This document shows, piece by piece, positions 1 through 8,370 of a stretch of 38,422 bases of DNA. A program made the position numbers and the translations under genes. This DNA is from Azovibrio restrictus (lineage in GTDB: Bacteria; Bacteroidota; Bacteroidia; Chitinophagales; Chitinophagaceae), in the NCBI GenBank assembly GCA_029255605.1, contig JANLJF010000042.1, positions 34,692 to 73,113 on the forward strand, written 5' to 3'. The first letter of the stretch is position 1. Each line of letters begins with the position of its first letter. The notes under the pieces are model-generated. The model worked only from the letters and a program-made list of their open reading frames with translations. It did no database searches and was not told the DNA's origin.

Positions 1-1
1 C

Positions 2-55
2 ATAACCCTGGAAGCAGAAAACATAAAAAACACTCAAAAGCTCCTGCTGCAATAA
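2..55 (+). CDS. Possible 3' end of an upstream gene (partial)
   Basis: Reading frame 2 is open from the window edge to a TAA at 53-55 and would end in ...NTQKLLLQ. A strong hairpin terminator follows 28 bases later, which is what one expects after a plus-strand gene. Only 17 residues are visible, so no function can be given. Frame 1 is also open to a TAG at 70-72, so the choice of frame rests on residue composition and on the terminator distance. It could equally be non-coding. Confidence 0.35.
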   Translation: MTLEAENIKNTQKLLLQ

Positions 56-82
56 TTCAGCAATGCGTTTAGGCAAAAAACA

Positions 83-112
83 AAAAGCGCCCTTCTTCCG
101 AAGGGCGCTTTT
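83..112. terminator. Intrinsic terminator, probably bidirectional
   Basis: A perfect 13-bp stem (83-95 with 100-112) encloses the loop TTCC. T-rich sequence flanks it on both strands. It lies 20 bases past the stop of the minus-strand glycosyltransferase and 28 bases past the possible plus-strand gene tail, so it can serve both. Confidence 0.85.
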
Positions 113-131
113 ATTATATCAATGTGTTGGA

Positions 132-878
132 TTATTTATTGCGGTACAGCTTGCTTTTCAGCAAGCCTTTGCGGTGCAGCCAGTGCACCAGCGATACGCG
201 CAGCACACCACGCCCGTACTTCATGCTACGTGCCAGGTTGATGCTCGATGCTTCGTCGAAATACTTGGTGGGGCATGTTATCTCGCCTATCTCGTAGCCA
301 TTCATAAATATCTGCGATATCATTTCATTATCGAAAACAAAATCGTCACTGTTGTGTGTAAAGTCGATAGAACGTATTACCTCGGCGGAAAAGGCACGGT
401 AACCCGTGTGATATTCGCTGAGCTTTTGCCCCAGCATAATGTTTTGAAACAGGGTGAGGAAACGGTTGGCTATGTATTTATACATCGGCATACCGCCCTT
501 CAGCGCACCCTTTCCTAATATGCGCGAACCAAATGATACCGGGTACACATCATAAGCTATCACCGATGCCATGGCATGTATCAGTTTGGGCGTATACTGA
601 TAGTCGGGGTGCAGCATGATAACAATGTCTGCGCCTATCTCTAATGCCTTTCTGTAGCAGCTTTTCTGGTTGCCGCCATATCCTTTATTCACCTCGTGAC
701 GGATGATGTGACGAATACCCAGCTTTGCACCTACTTCCACCGTATTATCGGGGCTATGGTCATCTACCAGCACCACATCATCTACTATGTCGAAAGGTAT
801 TTCACTGTATGTTCGTTCTATAGTAAGGGCAGCCTTATAGGCCGGCAATACCACTACAATTTTTTTACCGTTCAGCAT
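132..878 (-). CDS. Family 2 glycosyltransferase (DPM1-like)
   Basis: This 248-residue protein is a GT-A fold family 2 glycosyltransferase. It opens with KIVVVLPAYKAALTIERTY, the usual nucleotide-sugar binding start, followed by VVLVDDHSPDNT (DD motif) and VNKGYGGNQKSC, which resembles dolichol-phosphate mannosyltransferase-type enzymes. HPDYQY is in the place of the metal-binding DxD-like motif. There is no C-terminal membrane segment, so it is probably a soluble or peripheral enzyme that moves a sugar onto a lipid carrier or a glycan; donor and acceptor cannot be told from sequence. It starts at an ATG ten bases after an exact TACTTTTG promoter box. It ends 20 bases before a terminator and so appears monocistronic. 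Confidence 0.93.
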   Translation of the reverse strand: MLNGKKIVVVLPAYKAALTIERTYSEIPFDIVDDVVLVDDHSPDNTVEVGAKLGIRHIIRHEVNKGYGGNQKSCYRKALEIGADIVIMLHPDYQYTPKLIHAMASVIAYDVYPVSFGSRILGKGALKGGMPMYKYIANRFLTLFQNIMLGQKLSEYHTGYRAFSAEVIRSIDFTHNSDDFVFDNEMISQIFMNGYEIGEITCPTKYFDEASSINLARSMKYGRGVLRVSLVHWLHRKGLLKSKLYRNK

Positions 879-888
879 ATATTATGGG

Positions 889-916
889 CAAAAGTAAAAC
901 TCAATCATCAAAAGTA
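889..916 (-). promoter_or_regulatory. Tandem -7 boxes upstream of the glycosyltransferase
   Basis: Read on the minus strand, TACTTTTG occurs twice, at 896-889 and 916-909, exactly 20 bases apart. Both match the Bacteroidota -7 consensus TAnnTTTG. The proximal copy ends 10 bases before the ATG at 878. The TTTG of the distal copy could also help position polymerase, but its spacing to the proximal box (12 bases) is short for a -33 element. Confidence 0.6.
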
Positions 917-925
917 AAATCAAAC

Positions 926-1408
926 TTAGTTGGCCACTTTGTATTCACCACTTTCCGGCTGCATCCCGGTTACTATCAGGTTACTGGTGGCTTTGCCCAG
1001 CAAGCGCTGCTCCATATCATACACTCGGCATTCTACATGTATTATTTTCTTGCCGGCACGTATCACTTCTGCCGTGGCCGTAAGGCGTTCGCCCCGTTTG
1101 ATGGCATACAGGAAATCTACGTTCAGGTTGAGTGATGTGTAATGATTAGCCGTATCCAGGCTTACTACAGCCCAGCCTATCACTTCATCCATCACCAGCG
1201 CCATCATGCCACCATGTATATTGCCATAGGGGTTTGTCATTTCAGGCTTTACATTCAGCGATATGGTCGCTTTGCCTTTTTCAATATGGTCTAAAGTAAA
1301 CTGCAGCCAGTTGCCCGCTGCAGAGCGCGATTCTGTTACCAGCCTGCCTTCAAATTTATCTTTGATAAACTGCAGGATGCTTCCCGGCTTTATTTCTTTG
1401 TCGCTCAT
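926..1408 (-). CDS. PaaI-type hotdog-fold thioesterase
   Basis: The protein has 160 residues and the hotdog thioesterase signature NPYGNIHGGMMALVMDE, with the HGG loop and the acidic residue in the following helix, as in PaaI/YbgC-like acyl-CoA thioesterases. It probably hydrolyses a CoA thioester in the cytoplasm, working as a dimer or tetramer; the substrate is unknown. The frame is open another 50 codons upstream, to 1558, but that extension has no family resemblance. The start MSDKEIKPGS at 1408 has an AAGGA about 12 bases upstream, and a promoter box lies about 105 bases upstream. The gene ends 47 bases before the glycosyltransferase ATG, on the same strand. Confidence 0.9.
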   Translation of the reverse strand: MSDKEIKPGSILQFIKDKFEGRLVTESRSAAGNWLQFTLDHIEKGKATISLNVKPEMTNPYGNIHGGMMALVMDEVIGWAVVSLDTANHYTSLNLNVDFLYAIKRGERLTATAEVIRAGKKIIHVECRVYDMEQRLLGKATSNLIVTGMQPESGEYKVAN

Positions 1409-1513
1409 GTTGTCTGCTTTTCCTTCGTCTTTCTGTTTCTGCAGATTTCTACTATCTGCTTTGGGGAGCCTGGTTTGCGGGCAGCAATACCCATACAGCC
1501 CGAAATCAGGCAG

Positions 1514-1545
1514 CAAAGGTACGTTTAATATACCCACAACAACAA
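1514..1545 (-). promoter_or_regulatory. Promoter of the thioesterase gene
   Basis: On the minus strand TACCTTTG (1521-1514) matches TAnnTTTG exactly. A TTGTTGTTG run (1545-1537) puts a TTG 18 or 21 bases upstream, within the Bacteroidota -33 spacing. The predicted transcript would have a leader of about 100 bases, which argues against the longer reading frame starting at 1558. Confidence 0.6.
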
Positions 1546-1572
1546 CGGGGACAGGCATATGCCCGTCCCCGT
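1545..1572. terminator. Hairpin after the GEVED/PKD protein gene
   Basis: ACGGGGAC (1545-1552) pairs with GTCCCCGT (1565-1572), and the palindrome GGCATATGCC lies inside. The structure begins 23 bases past the stop of the minus-strand gene ending at 1595. It lacks a strong T-run, so it may be a weak terminator or an mRNA 3' end stabiliser. Confidence 0.45.
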
Positions 1573-1594
1573 CCCGTTTCAGCCCCTAACATTC

Positions 1595-4500
1595 TTACCG
1601 GCTGATGGTAAACGGTTTCGTTGCAAAACCGTCTTGGCTGCCAATTCGCATCATATAGGTTCCGGCAGGTATATTACTAATGTCTATGGTTTGTTTATGG
1701 CCGACCAAACCTTGTTTGCTATATACCACACTGCCTACTGCATTCATAATAACTACTTGTGTTATGTCTGCACCAGCTTCTACCGTTATACTACTACTGG
1801 CAGGGTTAGGATACAGGATAATATTCTTTTCCGCTTCACTAACATTGCTGACACCAACAGGAACATACTGATAAATGGTATCTGAACCACAATCGTTGAA
1901 CAATATGAGTTTCACCATATACAGGTCATCATTGGCATAGGTATGCTGTGGCGATAAAGATGAAGTATTGGTAGTGCCATCGCCAAACATCCATATAAAG
2001 CTTTTCACATCACTGGCACCTGCGGCCTCGAAGGAATATACCCTGCCGGCACGGGTATAAGATATACCGGTAGCCCTGGGTAATGGGTCTAATTGTACCA
2101 CTACCGTATCGCTGCGCAGGCAATACCTGTCTACTTCCACCCAATATGTACCCGGCCTGTCCTTCACACTGATAGCCTGTGTGGCTTCACCGGTGCTCCA
2201 GTTATATTTGCCACCGGCATGGCCAGCATCCAGTATGATATTCAACCCTTCGCACGATTTGATATCAGGACCCAGGTTCACGGTTGGTGCAGGGCCCACA
2301 TAGGCATTGATGGCAACAGGATAGCTTTCACAGCCCGCAAATCCTTTACGGTAAAATATGGTACCGTTAAACATGCGATCGGCATTAGTGCCGCCAAACT
2401 GGCTGCACAAGCCCGTACCTGTTTGTATGGTCATATCGGGGTTACTATAGGATGCATTGCCATTGTCATAGGCCGCGTCATAATTGATATAGATACCATA
2501 GGTTACGCCCGATGATAATATCAATGGAGCATTTACTGAGAAACCGGTAAGCGTAGTGGTTGATGCCGCATTTACAGTAGCGGTGCCTAATAAGGTCCAT
2601 GCACCGGCATTCGTTTCATTACCGGCAAATGTACCTACGCGGTAGTACACATTCACGGTTTGAGAACCCGTGCTATTGAACAGTGCTTCAAAGCTATCTA
2701 CGGTAAGATTTATATTGGGTATGATGTTGAACATAGCACCGCCGCCACAGCCATTCACCCCGGAGGTAAGAGTGGTTAACGAGCCGCGGTTGGGTGTTGC
2801 ATCCTGCGATGTAACGTAATATAAAGCATCGCTGGTCATATTCGGGATGCGCATTGTATCGCCGGTGTACACTAGATTTTGATAGGCATCATCTGCATAC
2901 CATTTATGCTGCAATGTATCGCCATATACATATAGCAACCCTTCTTCGCCTATACACACAGAGTCGATACGTGTACGCGGCGATGCGGGTGCCGGCAGCA
3001 AGGTAAAATGTACATTTACGGAAGAGTCGTTAAAGCGGTTCTGGTCGTTCGGCAAAAACACTTGCGACCTTAAAGTATAGCTGCCGGCCACGTGCAGGTT
3101 ATAAGTAACCAGTGCGACCGTATCGGTTGTGAACGGAGCCAGTGTATTGGTATAATTCAATGATACGGAACCAGGCAATGGGCCTGATAAATCGGTAGTA
3201 ATGTCAAAACCGGTATGCGGATTGGTACCATTGTTATATATCACTGCCTTTACCGGTATGGGCTTATACGGGCAGTACGTAGCCCCTTCGGCCGGTTCTA
3301 ATATCGTCACTAACCTGATGTCATCATTAGGTGCGGGTATAATATTTACAACATAATCTTCCGTTTCGCCCGATGCGATGTTGGAACAGGCATTACCGGC
3401 ATTGTTGGTCGCCGTAGTTGCTGTGCTGCGTATCCTTAAGCCTGTAAGGCCCGTCAATGCCGTTGGTGGCACGCGGAATACAATATCGGCTTCAGTTCCG
3501 GATGTATTGATGCGCACCCATTCTGTATTCTCGAATGTACCATTTTGATTGGCGTCTATCCATAATGAGCCTAATGCACTGGCACCATATTTCACCTTCA
3601 TCCTGTACAGTCCGCCCGCCTGCAATGTAGCTGTAGTGCTGCCGGTTGGCGGATACTGCGTATATGAGCCTGTTGCCGTACCGGGTGATCCATTGTTCAG
3701 TGTGGTTTCTAATATTTTTACGCTATCAATAGATACGGACGTATTGCCACCCAACGCATTTTTACAATAACATACATAAAAACTATTGATGCCGATGCTT
3801 ACCGCCGGTGTGGTGGCCGACAGGCCAGATGCCGCACAGGTTACGATACACCGGAACTCCGTTGGTGCCGTAATGGCGGTAGTCAGTGTCGGCGCAGTAG
3901 CACCGGCTACATTGGTAAATGTACCACCTGATGCAGGACGCGATTGCCATTGATAGGTAATCAGGTAAGCAATACTTTGTCCCGTTACAGACATGGTAAA
4001 ATTACTACCCGCACATACGGTTGCAGGTGCTGTAATGGTACCTGCCGTGGGTGTACCTGTGCAGGGTGGTGGCGGATCGAATTGGTAGCCATTGCCATTA
4101 CCCGGCCATGCCGGCGATGTGGCGGTAGATGTAAAAGAACCGTTAATAGCATTGATAAAATGGTTAGCCCCGCCTACCGCATCTTCTATACCTATCGACC
4201 GGTTGACCGAGGGTGTTGCCGTGGCTACTCCATACAGCAACTCTATACGGCCGGGATTGGTGGATGCCGGGCCATATAGTTTAATCATAAAGTTGATTGT
4301 ATTCGTAGCACTGGCCGTAAAGCCGTTACCGGTAGCACTGCGCCATTCAAAGGCATATACACCTGTGCCGGCTGCACCATGCACCATACGGCCTATACCT
4401 GCACCTGTCCAGTTGCCGCTGCCATCTGCAAACCATGCAGCAATGGTGGCATTAGGGGCAGTGGTGGTAAACAAGTTGCCCGCTGCGCGCCCCTGGGCTG

Positions 4501-4819
4501 CTGTGGTAGCCATACGGTTGCCCATACCTATCCAGCCATTGGTACAGAAGGTGACCTGTGTATATGGTACTCCGTCATACGTAAAGGTAAATGGGAGTGT
4601 CACCAGTACGGCGCCATCATCTGCATTATTGCTCATGCCAGTACTAAGCTGCGCATTAGCGTTGATGACCGTACCACCCGATATCTGGGTATACGTTTGC
4701 CCGGTAAGCACCGCTCGGTTGTACAATGTGATCTGTGCGTGTGAGATCTGTTGTAGGGCCAGTAGGGTTATGATAAGACTTAATACCCTTGCCCATCGCT
4801 GCATAAAATTCCTTTTCAT
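1595..4819 (-). CDS. Large secreted T9SS cargo protein with GEVED and PKD domains
   Basis: This 1074-residue protein begins with a signal peptide (residues 1-29, ending ISHA-Q). An N-terminal beta-rich region and an Ig-like stretch follow. A GEVED-type domain spans about 400-492 (SLWIDANQNGTFE, then GETEDYVVNI). A CARDB-like segment follows at about 495-600, and a PKD domain at about 926-976 (WMFGDGTTNTSS, then QHTY). The last ~75 residues form a type-A T9SS sorting domain (ILYPNPASSSITVE, then GTYMMRIGS). It should be exported by Sec and then by T9SS to the surface or medium. No catalytic domain is recognisable, so adhesion or matrix roles are plausible but unproven. The frame extends upstream to a TTG at 4915, but that codon lies in the promoter box; the ATG at 4819 gives the signal peptide. 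Confidence 0.93.
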   Translation of the reverse strand: MKRNFMQRWARVLSLIITLLALQQISHAQITLYNRAVLTGQTYTQISGGTVINANAQLSTGMSNNADDGAVLVTLPFTFTYDGVPYTQVTFCTNGWIGMGNRMATTAAQGRAAGNLFTTTAPNATIAAWFADGSGNWTGAGIGRMVHGAAGTGVYAFEWRSATGNGFTASATNTINFMIKLYGPASTNPGRIELLYGVATATPSVNRSIGIEDAVGGANHFINAINGSFTSTATSPAWPGNGNGYQFDPPPPCTGTPTAGTITAPATVCAGSNFTMSVTGQSIAYLITYQWQSRPASGGTFTNVAGATAPTLTTAITAPTEFRCIVTCAASGLSATTPAVSIGINSFYVCYCKNALGGNTSVSIDSVKILETTLNNGSPGTATGSYTQYPPTGSTTATLQAGGLYRMKVKYGASALGSLWIDANQNGTFENTEWVRINTSGTEADIVFRVPPTALTGLTGLRIRSTATTATNNAGNACSNIASGETEDYVVNIIPAPNDDIRLVTILEPAEGATYCPYKPIPVKAVIYNNGTNPHTGFDITTDLSGPLPGSVSLNYTNTLAPFTTDTVALVTYNLHVAGSYTLRSQVFLPNDQNRFNDSSVNVHFTLLPAPASPRTRIDSVCIGEEGLLYVYGDTLQHKWYADDAYQNLVYTGDTMRIPNMTSDALYYVTSQDATPNRGSLTTLTSGVNGCGGGAMFNIIPNINLTVDSFEALFNSTGSQTVNVYYRVGTFAGNETNAGAWTLLGTATVNAASTTTLTGFSVNAPLILSSGVTYGIYINYDAAYDNGNASYSNPDMTIQTGTGLCSQFGGTNADRMFNGTIFYRKGFAGCESYPVAINAYVGPAPTVNLGPDIKSCEGLNIILDAGHAGGKYNWSTGEATQAISVKDRPGTYWVEVDRYCLRSDTVVVQLDPLPRATGISYTRAGRVYSFEAAGASDVKSFIWMFGDGTTNTSSLSPQHTYANDDLYMVKLILFNDCGSDTIYQYVPVGVSNVSEAEKNIILYPNPASSSITVEAGADITQVVIMNAVGSVVYSKQGLVGHKQTIDISNIPAGTYMMRIGSQDGFATKPFTISR

Positions 4820-4912
4820 GATAAAATCCTTTTTATGGTGATGAAATAAGCACCGGTGAGTAAACAAAAGGAGGGGGTTTGGCAAGCTATAGTTAAAGTA
4901 ACGATAGCAATA

Positions 4913-4946
4913 CAAAGGTACGATACCTGCGCTATCACATTATCAA
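4913..4946 (-). promoter_or_regulatory. Promoter of the GEVED/PKD protein gene
   Basis: On the minus strand TACCTTTG (4920-4913) is an exact -7 box, with TTG (4946-4944) 23 bases upstream. It predicts a leader of about 87 bases before the ATG at 4819 and overlaps the TTG that would begin the longer reading frame. Confidence 0.6.
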
Positions 4947-4968
4947 TAATGCAGTTATGTTTAATCAA

Positions 4969-4988
4969 CTTTTAATTGGAGTTAAAAG
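4969..4988. repeat. Inverted repeat in the oxyR divergent region
   Basis: CTTTTAA (4969-4975) and TTAAAAG (4982-4988) form a perfect 7-bp dyad around TTGGAG. It lies between the divergent promoters of the GEVED/PKD gene and oxyR. It may be an operator for either gene; nothing more can be said from sequence. Confidence 0.35.
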
Positions 4989-5042
4989 CAAGATTAAAAA
5001 GTATCGCTGCGGGACTATATCAGAAAGATTTGCTAAAAATGG

Positions 5043-5103
5043 TATAGGCTTGAATATCAGCACCTATAAAAATGTTCTATATCAATTTTATATTTTAGTT
5101 TTG
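5043..5103 (+). promoter_or_regulatory. oxyR promoter with an upstream dyad
   Basis: TAGTTTTG (5096-5103) matches TAnnTTTG exactly and lies 20 bases before the oxyR ATG. No good TTG is found at -33. The perfect dyad TATAGG (5043-5048)/CCTATA (5063-5068), with a 14-base spacer, is upstream. A LysR-type autoregulator often binds such a dyad, so autoregulation is plausible. Confidence 0.55.
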
Positions 5104-5123
5104 TATTCTAATCCGCACCAATT

Positions 5124-6080
5124 ATGACCATCACACAATTAGAATATGTAGTTGCGGTAGCCACTTACAAAAGCTTCGTAGCTGCGGCAGAAAAATGCTT
5201 TGTTACCCAACCCACGCTTAGCATGCAAATACAAAAACTGGAAGAAGAGCTTGGCATCAAGCTGTTCGACCGTAATAAGCACCCGATAGCTATCACGGCT
5301 ATGGGCGAGGCTATTGTAGAGCAGGCAAAAGTGGTATTGGCAGAATGTGATAAGATACAGGAACTGATACAAAATCAGCAGAATAATGTAGCCGGCACAT
5401 TCAAATTTGCAGTGATACCTACCATTGCACCCTATATATTACCCGGCCTGCTGGAGTCTTATGCCAAACAATTTCCGGATGTAACGCTGCAGGTAAAAGA
5501 AATGGAAACCAAACAGATCGTTACTGCACTGCGTAATAACGAACTGGATGCTGCATTGGTAAGCACACCGCTGGAAGAAACAGGCATCAAGGAATATCCC
5601 CTGTTTTATGAGCCGTTTGTAGCGTATTTTTCAGAGGAAGAAAAAGCACTTAAAAAACGTACTGTTTCCCCTGCCGATATAGCACTGGAACGTATATGGC
5701 TGCTAAATGAAGGCCACTGCATGCGCAACCAGGTACTGGACCTTTGCAGCGACCAGATACAGCGCCTGCAGGCAAGCCGCCCTTACCGCTACGAGTCGAG
5801 CAACGTAGAAACACTGCGTAAAATGGTGGATAAGAATAAAGGCCTTACCGTTTTACCAGAGCTGGCAACCTTCGAGTTTTCCGAAGACCAGTCCGACCGT
5901 ATCCGTTATTTTGACGACCCGGAGCCTGTACGTGAGATAGGCATCATCACCAACGACCATTTTGTAAAACTATCGGTACTGCAAACGCTGATGGACGAGA
6001 TAGTGAACATGGTGCCGGAAAAAATGCGTGTGCAGAAAAAGAACCGTAAGGTGCTGCGCATACAGTCGGCTAAACTGTAG
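5124..6080 (+). CDS. oxyR: Hydrogen peroxide-sensing LysR-type regulator OxyR
   Basis: This 318-residue LysR-family protein has an N-terminal winged helix-turn-helix (residues 1-60, with VAAAEKCFVTQPTLSMQIQ) and a substrate-domain fold after residue 90. The motif GHCMRNQVLDLC carries Cys199 and Cys208, the same positions and nine-residue spacing as the redox pair of E. coli OxyR, which forms a disulfide on oxidation by peroxide. It should therefore activate peroxide defence genes. None of the usual targets (katG, ahpCF, dps) lies in this window. The gene is divergent from the GEVED/PKD gene, and its 3' end overlaps the convergent methyltransferase gene by 11 bases. Confidence 0.93.
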   Translation: MTITQLEYVVAVATYKSFVAAAEKCFVTQPTLSMQIQKLEEELGIKLFDRNKHPIAITAMGEAIVEQAKVVLAECDKIQELIQNQQNNVAGTFKFAVIPTIAPYILPGLLESYAKQFPDVTLQVKEMETKQIVTALRNNELDAALVSTPLEETGIKEYPLFYEPFVAYFSEEEKALKKRTVSPADIALERIWLLNEGHCMRNQVLDLCSDQIQRLQASRPYRYESSNVETLRKMVDKNKGLTVLPELATFEFSEDQSDRIRYFDDPEPVREIGIITNDHFVKLSVLQTLMDEIVNMVPEKMRVQKKNRKVLRIQSAKL

Positions 6081-6723
6081 CGATAATGATCCTGTTGATG
6101 CCGTGATTAATGACCCGGTTGCCGGGCAATACCGCGCTTATAGCTGCTATAGCTGTACGCCATTCTTTATCATTATTCACCATATAGTTGATAACAATAT
6201 GGCCGCCGGGGTTCACGCTCCGGCGGCATTGTGTTAGGAATGTTTCGGTTGTTACGAAAGCCGGTACTACCCTACTTTTGAAGATATCGGCTATCACCAG
6301 GTCATACTTCATATCGTTATGTGCCATGTGGCTTTGCGCATCTGCACATACAGGCCACACCCGCTTCACTTCATCGCCCGGCAGGTGCTCTATGCACCAT
6401 TTCAGTATCAGGTCATCGTGTTCTACTAATGTATACGAAGGATGATAGCCTTTTGCCGCCAGTATATGCACCGCACTACCCAGGCCCGTACCTAATACCA
6501 GCACATTTTTTACATCCTTCAGGTCTTGTTTCAGGGCCTCGAAGGCCACCAGCATCGGCCGGTAGCGGCGCCCATCAGAGTACAGTGCATCCTGTGTGGC
6601 CAACTGATACTGCCCGCGGTACAGGAACAGTTCCAGCAACGGGTTTTCATTACTACTTGTACTTTCCAGCCTTAGTGGATACAAGTAGCTCATTAAACGC
6701 TTATAAAAGGGGATCTGTGGCAA
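6070..6723 (-). CDS. Spermidine synthase-like SAM-dependent methyltransferase
   Basis: The 217-residue protein has a class I Rossmann methyltransferase core. Motif I is VLVLGTGLGSAVHILA, the acidic residue of motif II is in TLVEHDD, and YDLVIADIF marks the end of strand 4. The arrangement is that of the spermidine synthase-like superfamily. The N-terminal half is short, and the aminopropyl-transfer residues cannot be confirmed, so polyamine synthesis should not be assumed. It starts three bases after the stop of the M48 protease gene, so the two are very likely co-transcribed and translationally linked. Its last 11 bases overlap the end of oxyR on the other strand. Confidence 0.85.
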   Translation of the reverse strand: MPQIPFYKRLMSYLYPLRLESTSSNENPLLELFLYRGQYQLATQDALYSDGRRYRPMLVAFEALKQDLKDVKNVLVLGTGLGSAVHILAAKGYHPSYTLVEHDDLILKWCIEHLPGDEVKRVWPVCADAQSHMAHNDMKYDLVIADIFKSRVVPAFVTTETFLTQCRRSVNPGGHIVINYMVNNDKEWRTAIAAISAVLPGNRVINHGINRIIIATV

Positions 6724-6725
6724 GC

Positions 6726-7532
6726 TTATCTGGGTTTGTAATATTGCATAGCACGAGGCAGCCAGCCTTTGATGTCTGATACACGACGGCTATCTGCAGG
6801 GTGGGTGCTTAATAGTTCCATAGGTTTTTGTCCGCTTTGTGCAGCCATACGGCTCCAGAAGCTTACCGCTTCATTCGGATCGTACCCTGCAAGTGCCATA
6901 AAGTACAACCCCATTTCATCGGCCTCTGTTTCCTGCGAACGGGAATAGGCCAGCAGCCCTCCTTGTGCACTTATGCCATATATGGAGTTGAAAAGATTTT
7001 GTGTTTGTGCCGGCTTGCTCGATAACGCTGCAGATAATGCCTCACCACCAAACTGTGCTACCAGTCCCTGGCTCATGCGCTCGTTGCCATGCCTTGCTAT
7101 GGCGTGTGCTATTTCGTGCCCCATTACAACTGCCAGGCCTGTTTCGGTTTGCGTTACCGGCAATATACCGGTATATACTACTACTTTACCACCGGGCATA
7201 CACCACGCATTCACCTGGTTATTATTTACAAGGTTAAATTCCCACTGATAACCACTTACCAAGCTTTGCTGGCCTTTCATTTTCAGGTATTCATTTACAG
7301 CAGCAGCCATACGGTTGCCTATGCGTTTCACCATATCTGCATTAGCATTTGTTCCCGTAACAGCAGGATTACTGGCAAGGAAAGATGTATACTGAGTGGT
7401 ACCCAACTGCCTCATTTCACTCTCATTTACAAGGTTCAGCGATTTTCGCCCGGTTACCGGGTTGGTAAAGCAGGCAGCAGTTAGTACAGATAATGATGCG
7501 GCAAATAATGCAATCGATACAAATCGTTTCAT
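6726..7532 (-). CDS. M48-family metalloprotease, lipoprotein
   Basis: This 268-residue protein is an M48-type peptidase of the short, periplasmic, BepA/LoiP-like class. A lipoprotein signal precedes the lipobox LTAAC (Cys21). The zinc site HEIAH is at residues 139-143, and the third-ligand region ETEADEMGLYFMALAGYDP starts at about 201. There are no membrane spans beyond the signal. A role in outer-membrane protein quality control is likely by family. The minus-strand upstream sequence holds only a one-mismatch -7 box (TATCATTG, 7559-7552). The downstream methyltransferase follows after two bases. Confidence 0.93.
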   Translation of the reverse strand: MKRFVSIALFAASLSVLTAACFTNPVTGRKSLNLVNESEMRQLGTTQYTSFLASNPAVTGTNANADMVKRIGNRMAAAVNEYLKMKGQQSLVSGYQWEFNLVNNNQVNAWCMPGGKVVVYTGILPVTQTETGLAVVMGHEIAHAIARHGNERMSQGLVAQFGGEALSAALSSKPAQTQNLFNSIYGISAQGGLLAYSRSQETEADEMGLYFMALAGYDPNEAVSFWSRMAAQSGQKPMELLSTHPADSRRVSDIKGWLPRAMQYYKPR

Positions 7533-7597
7533 ACCCCTAAGTGTTTTTTTACAATGATAGGGACAAGTTTTGTACCATGAAAGAAGTTGGATATTAA

Positions 7598-8239
7598 TTA
7601 ATCATCGCGGCGGCGGAAACGGCGCTTTCTGAAAAGCGGCACTTTGCTTTCATTGCCCGTCAGCAGGCGGCTGATGTTCTTATAATGCGTCAGCACTACC
7701 AGGCAGGCAGTGGCTATGGCAAATATCCGGTAGCTCAGTTCCGGCTCCCTGAAAATAAATAGTATCAACAAAGGGAAGGCTACGCTGGCGCTGATGGAGC
7801 TCAGCGATACATAACGTGTAAGGTATAACATGCCTATAAACACGCCCACCAGGCTAACGGCAGCTAATGGCTGAATAGCCAGTATCATGCCGAACAAGGT
7901 AGCGATACCTTTACCACCCTTAAAATCAGCCCATATGGGGAATATATGTCCCAGCACAGCAGCCAGGCCCAGGAATACCTGCAGGTTAACAATTGCTTCG
8001 CTGCTCCAGCTGAAAGCAGACAGAAGGGATAATTTTACAGCAATAAAACCCTTCATCATATCCACAAACATCACTACAGAGCCTGCTTTTGAACCCAATA
8101 TCCTGAAAGTATTAGTTGCACCTGCGTTACCACTACCATGCTCACGAATATCTATACCATATACTTTTTTACTTACCCATACCGCCGTTGGGATGGAACC
8201 GATGAGGTAAGCCAGTATTACCAGTATTGCTATGCCCAT
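7598..8239 (-). CDS. plsY: Glycerol-3-phosphate acyltransferase PlsY
   Basis: PlsY transfers the acyl group from acyl-phosphate to glycerol-3-phosphate, the first step of phospholipid synthesis in the inner membrane. The 213-residue protein shows the three conserved loops: GSIPTAVW near the N-terminus (14-21), HGSGNAGATN (34-43), and GHIFPIWADFKGGKGIAT (97-114). Several hydrophobic membrane segments separate them, and the tail is strongly basic (KRRFRRR). Length is typical. It is transcribed alone from an exact promoter (8265-8295) and ends 65 bases before the M48 gene start. Confidence 0.97.
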   Translation of the reverse strand: MGIAILVILAYLIGSIPTAVWVSKKVYGIDIREHGSGNAGATNTFRILGSKAGSVVMFVDMMKGFIAVKLSLLSAFSWSSEAIVNLQVFLGLAAVLGHIFPIWADFKGGKGIATLFGMILAIQPLAAVSLVGVFIGMLYLTRYVSLSSISASVAFPLLILFIFREPELSYRIFAIATACLVVLTHYKNISRLLTGNESKVPLFRKRRFRRRDD

Positions 8240-8264
8240 TCTTATTATTTCCGGTTGAAGATGA

Positions 8265-8295
8265 CAAATATATAGTTTACTCTCTGCAAATCCAA
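8265..8295 (-). promoter_or_regulatory. plsY promoter
   Basis: On the minus strand TATATTTG (8272-8265) is an exact -7 box, with TTG (8295-8293) 20 bases upstream. The box ends 25 bases before the plsY ATG at 8239. Confidence 0.7.
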
Positions 8296-8370
8296 TTAGT
8301 TAGAACTGTTGCTATTCATTAACCGTTGATTATAAGCAACAGCGCACTTTTTTAAGATAACTATAACATT

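Noticed and set aside
1409-1558. 50-residue N-terminal extension of the thioesterase
   Set aside because: A promoter box at 1514-1521 and a hairpin at 1545-1572 lie within it, and it is not hotdog-like.
4092-4841. 249-codon open frame on the plus strand
   Set aside because: It is antisense to the GEVED/PKD T9SS protein. Its translation has no recognisable fold, and the minus-strand gene has a signal peptide and sorting domain.
6321-6779. 152-codon plus-strand frame
   Set aside because: It is antisense to the methyltransferase and the end of the protease, low in family-like features, and has no promoter box.
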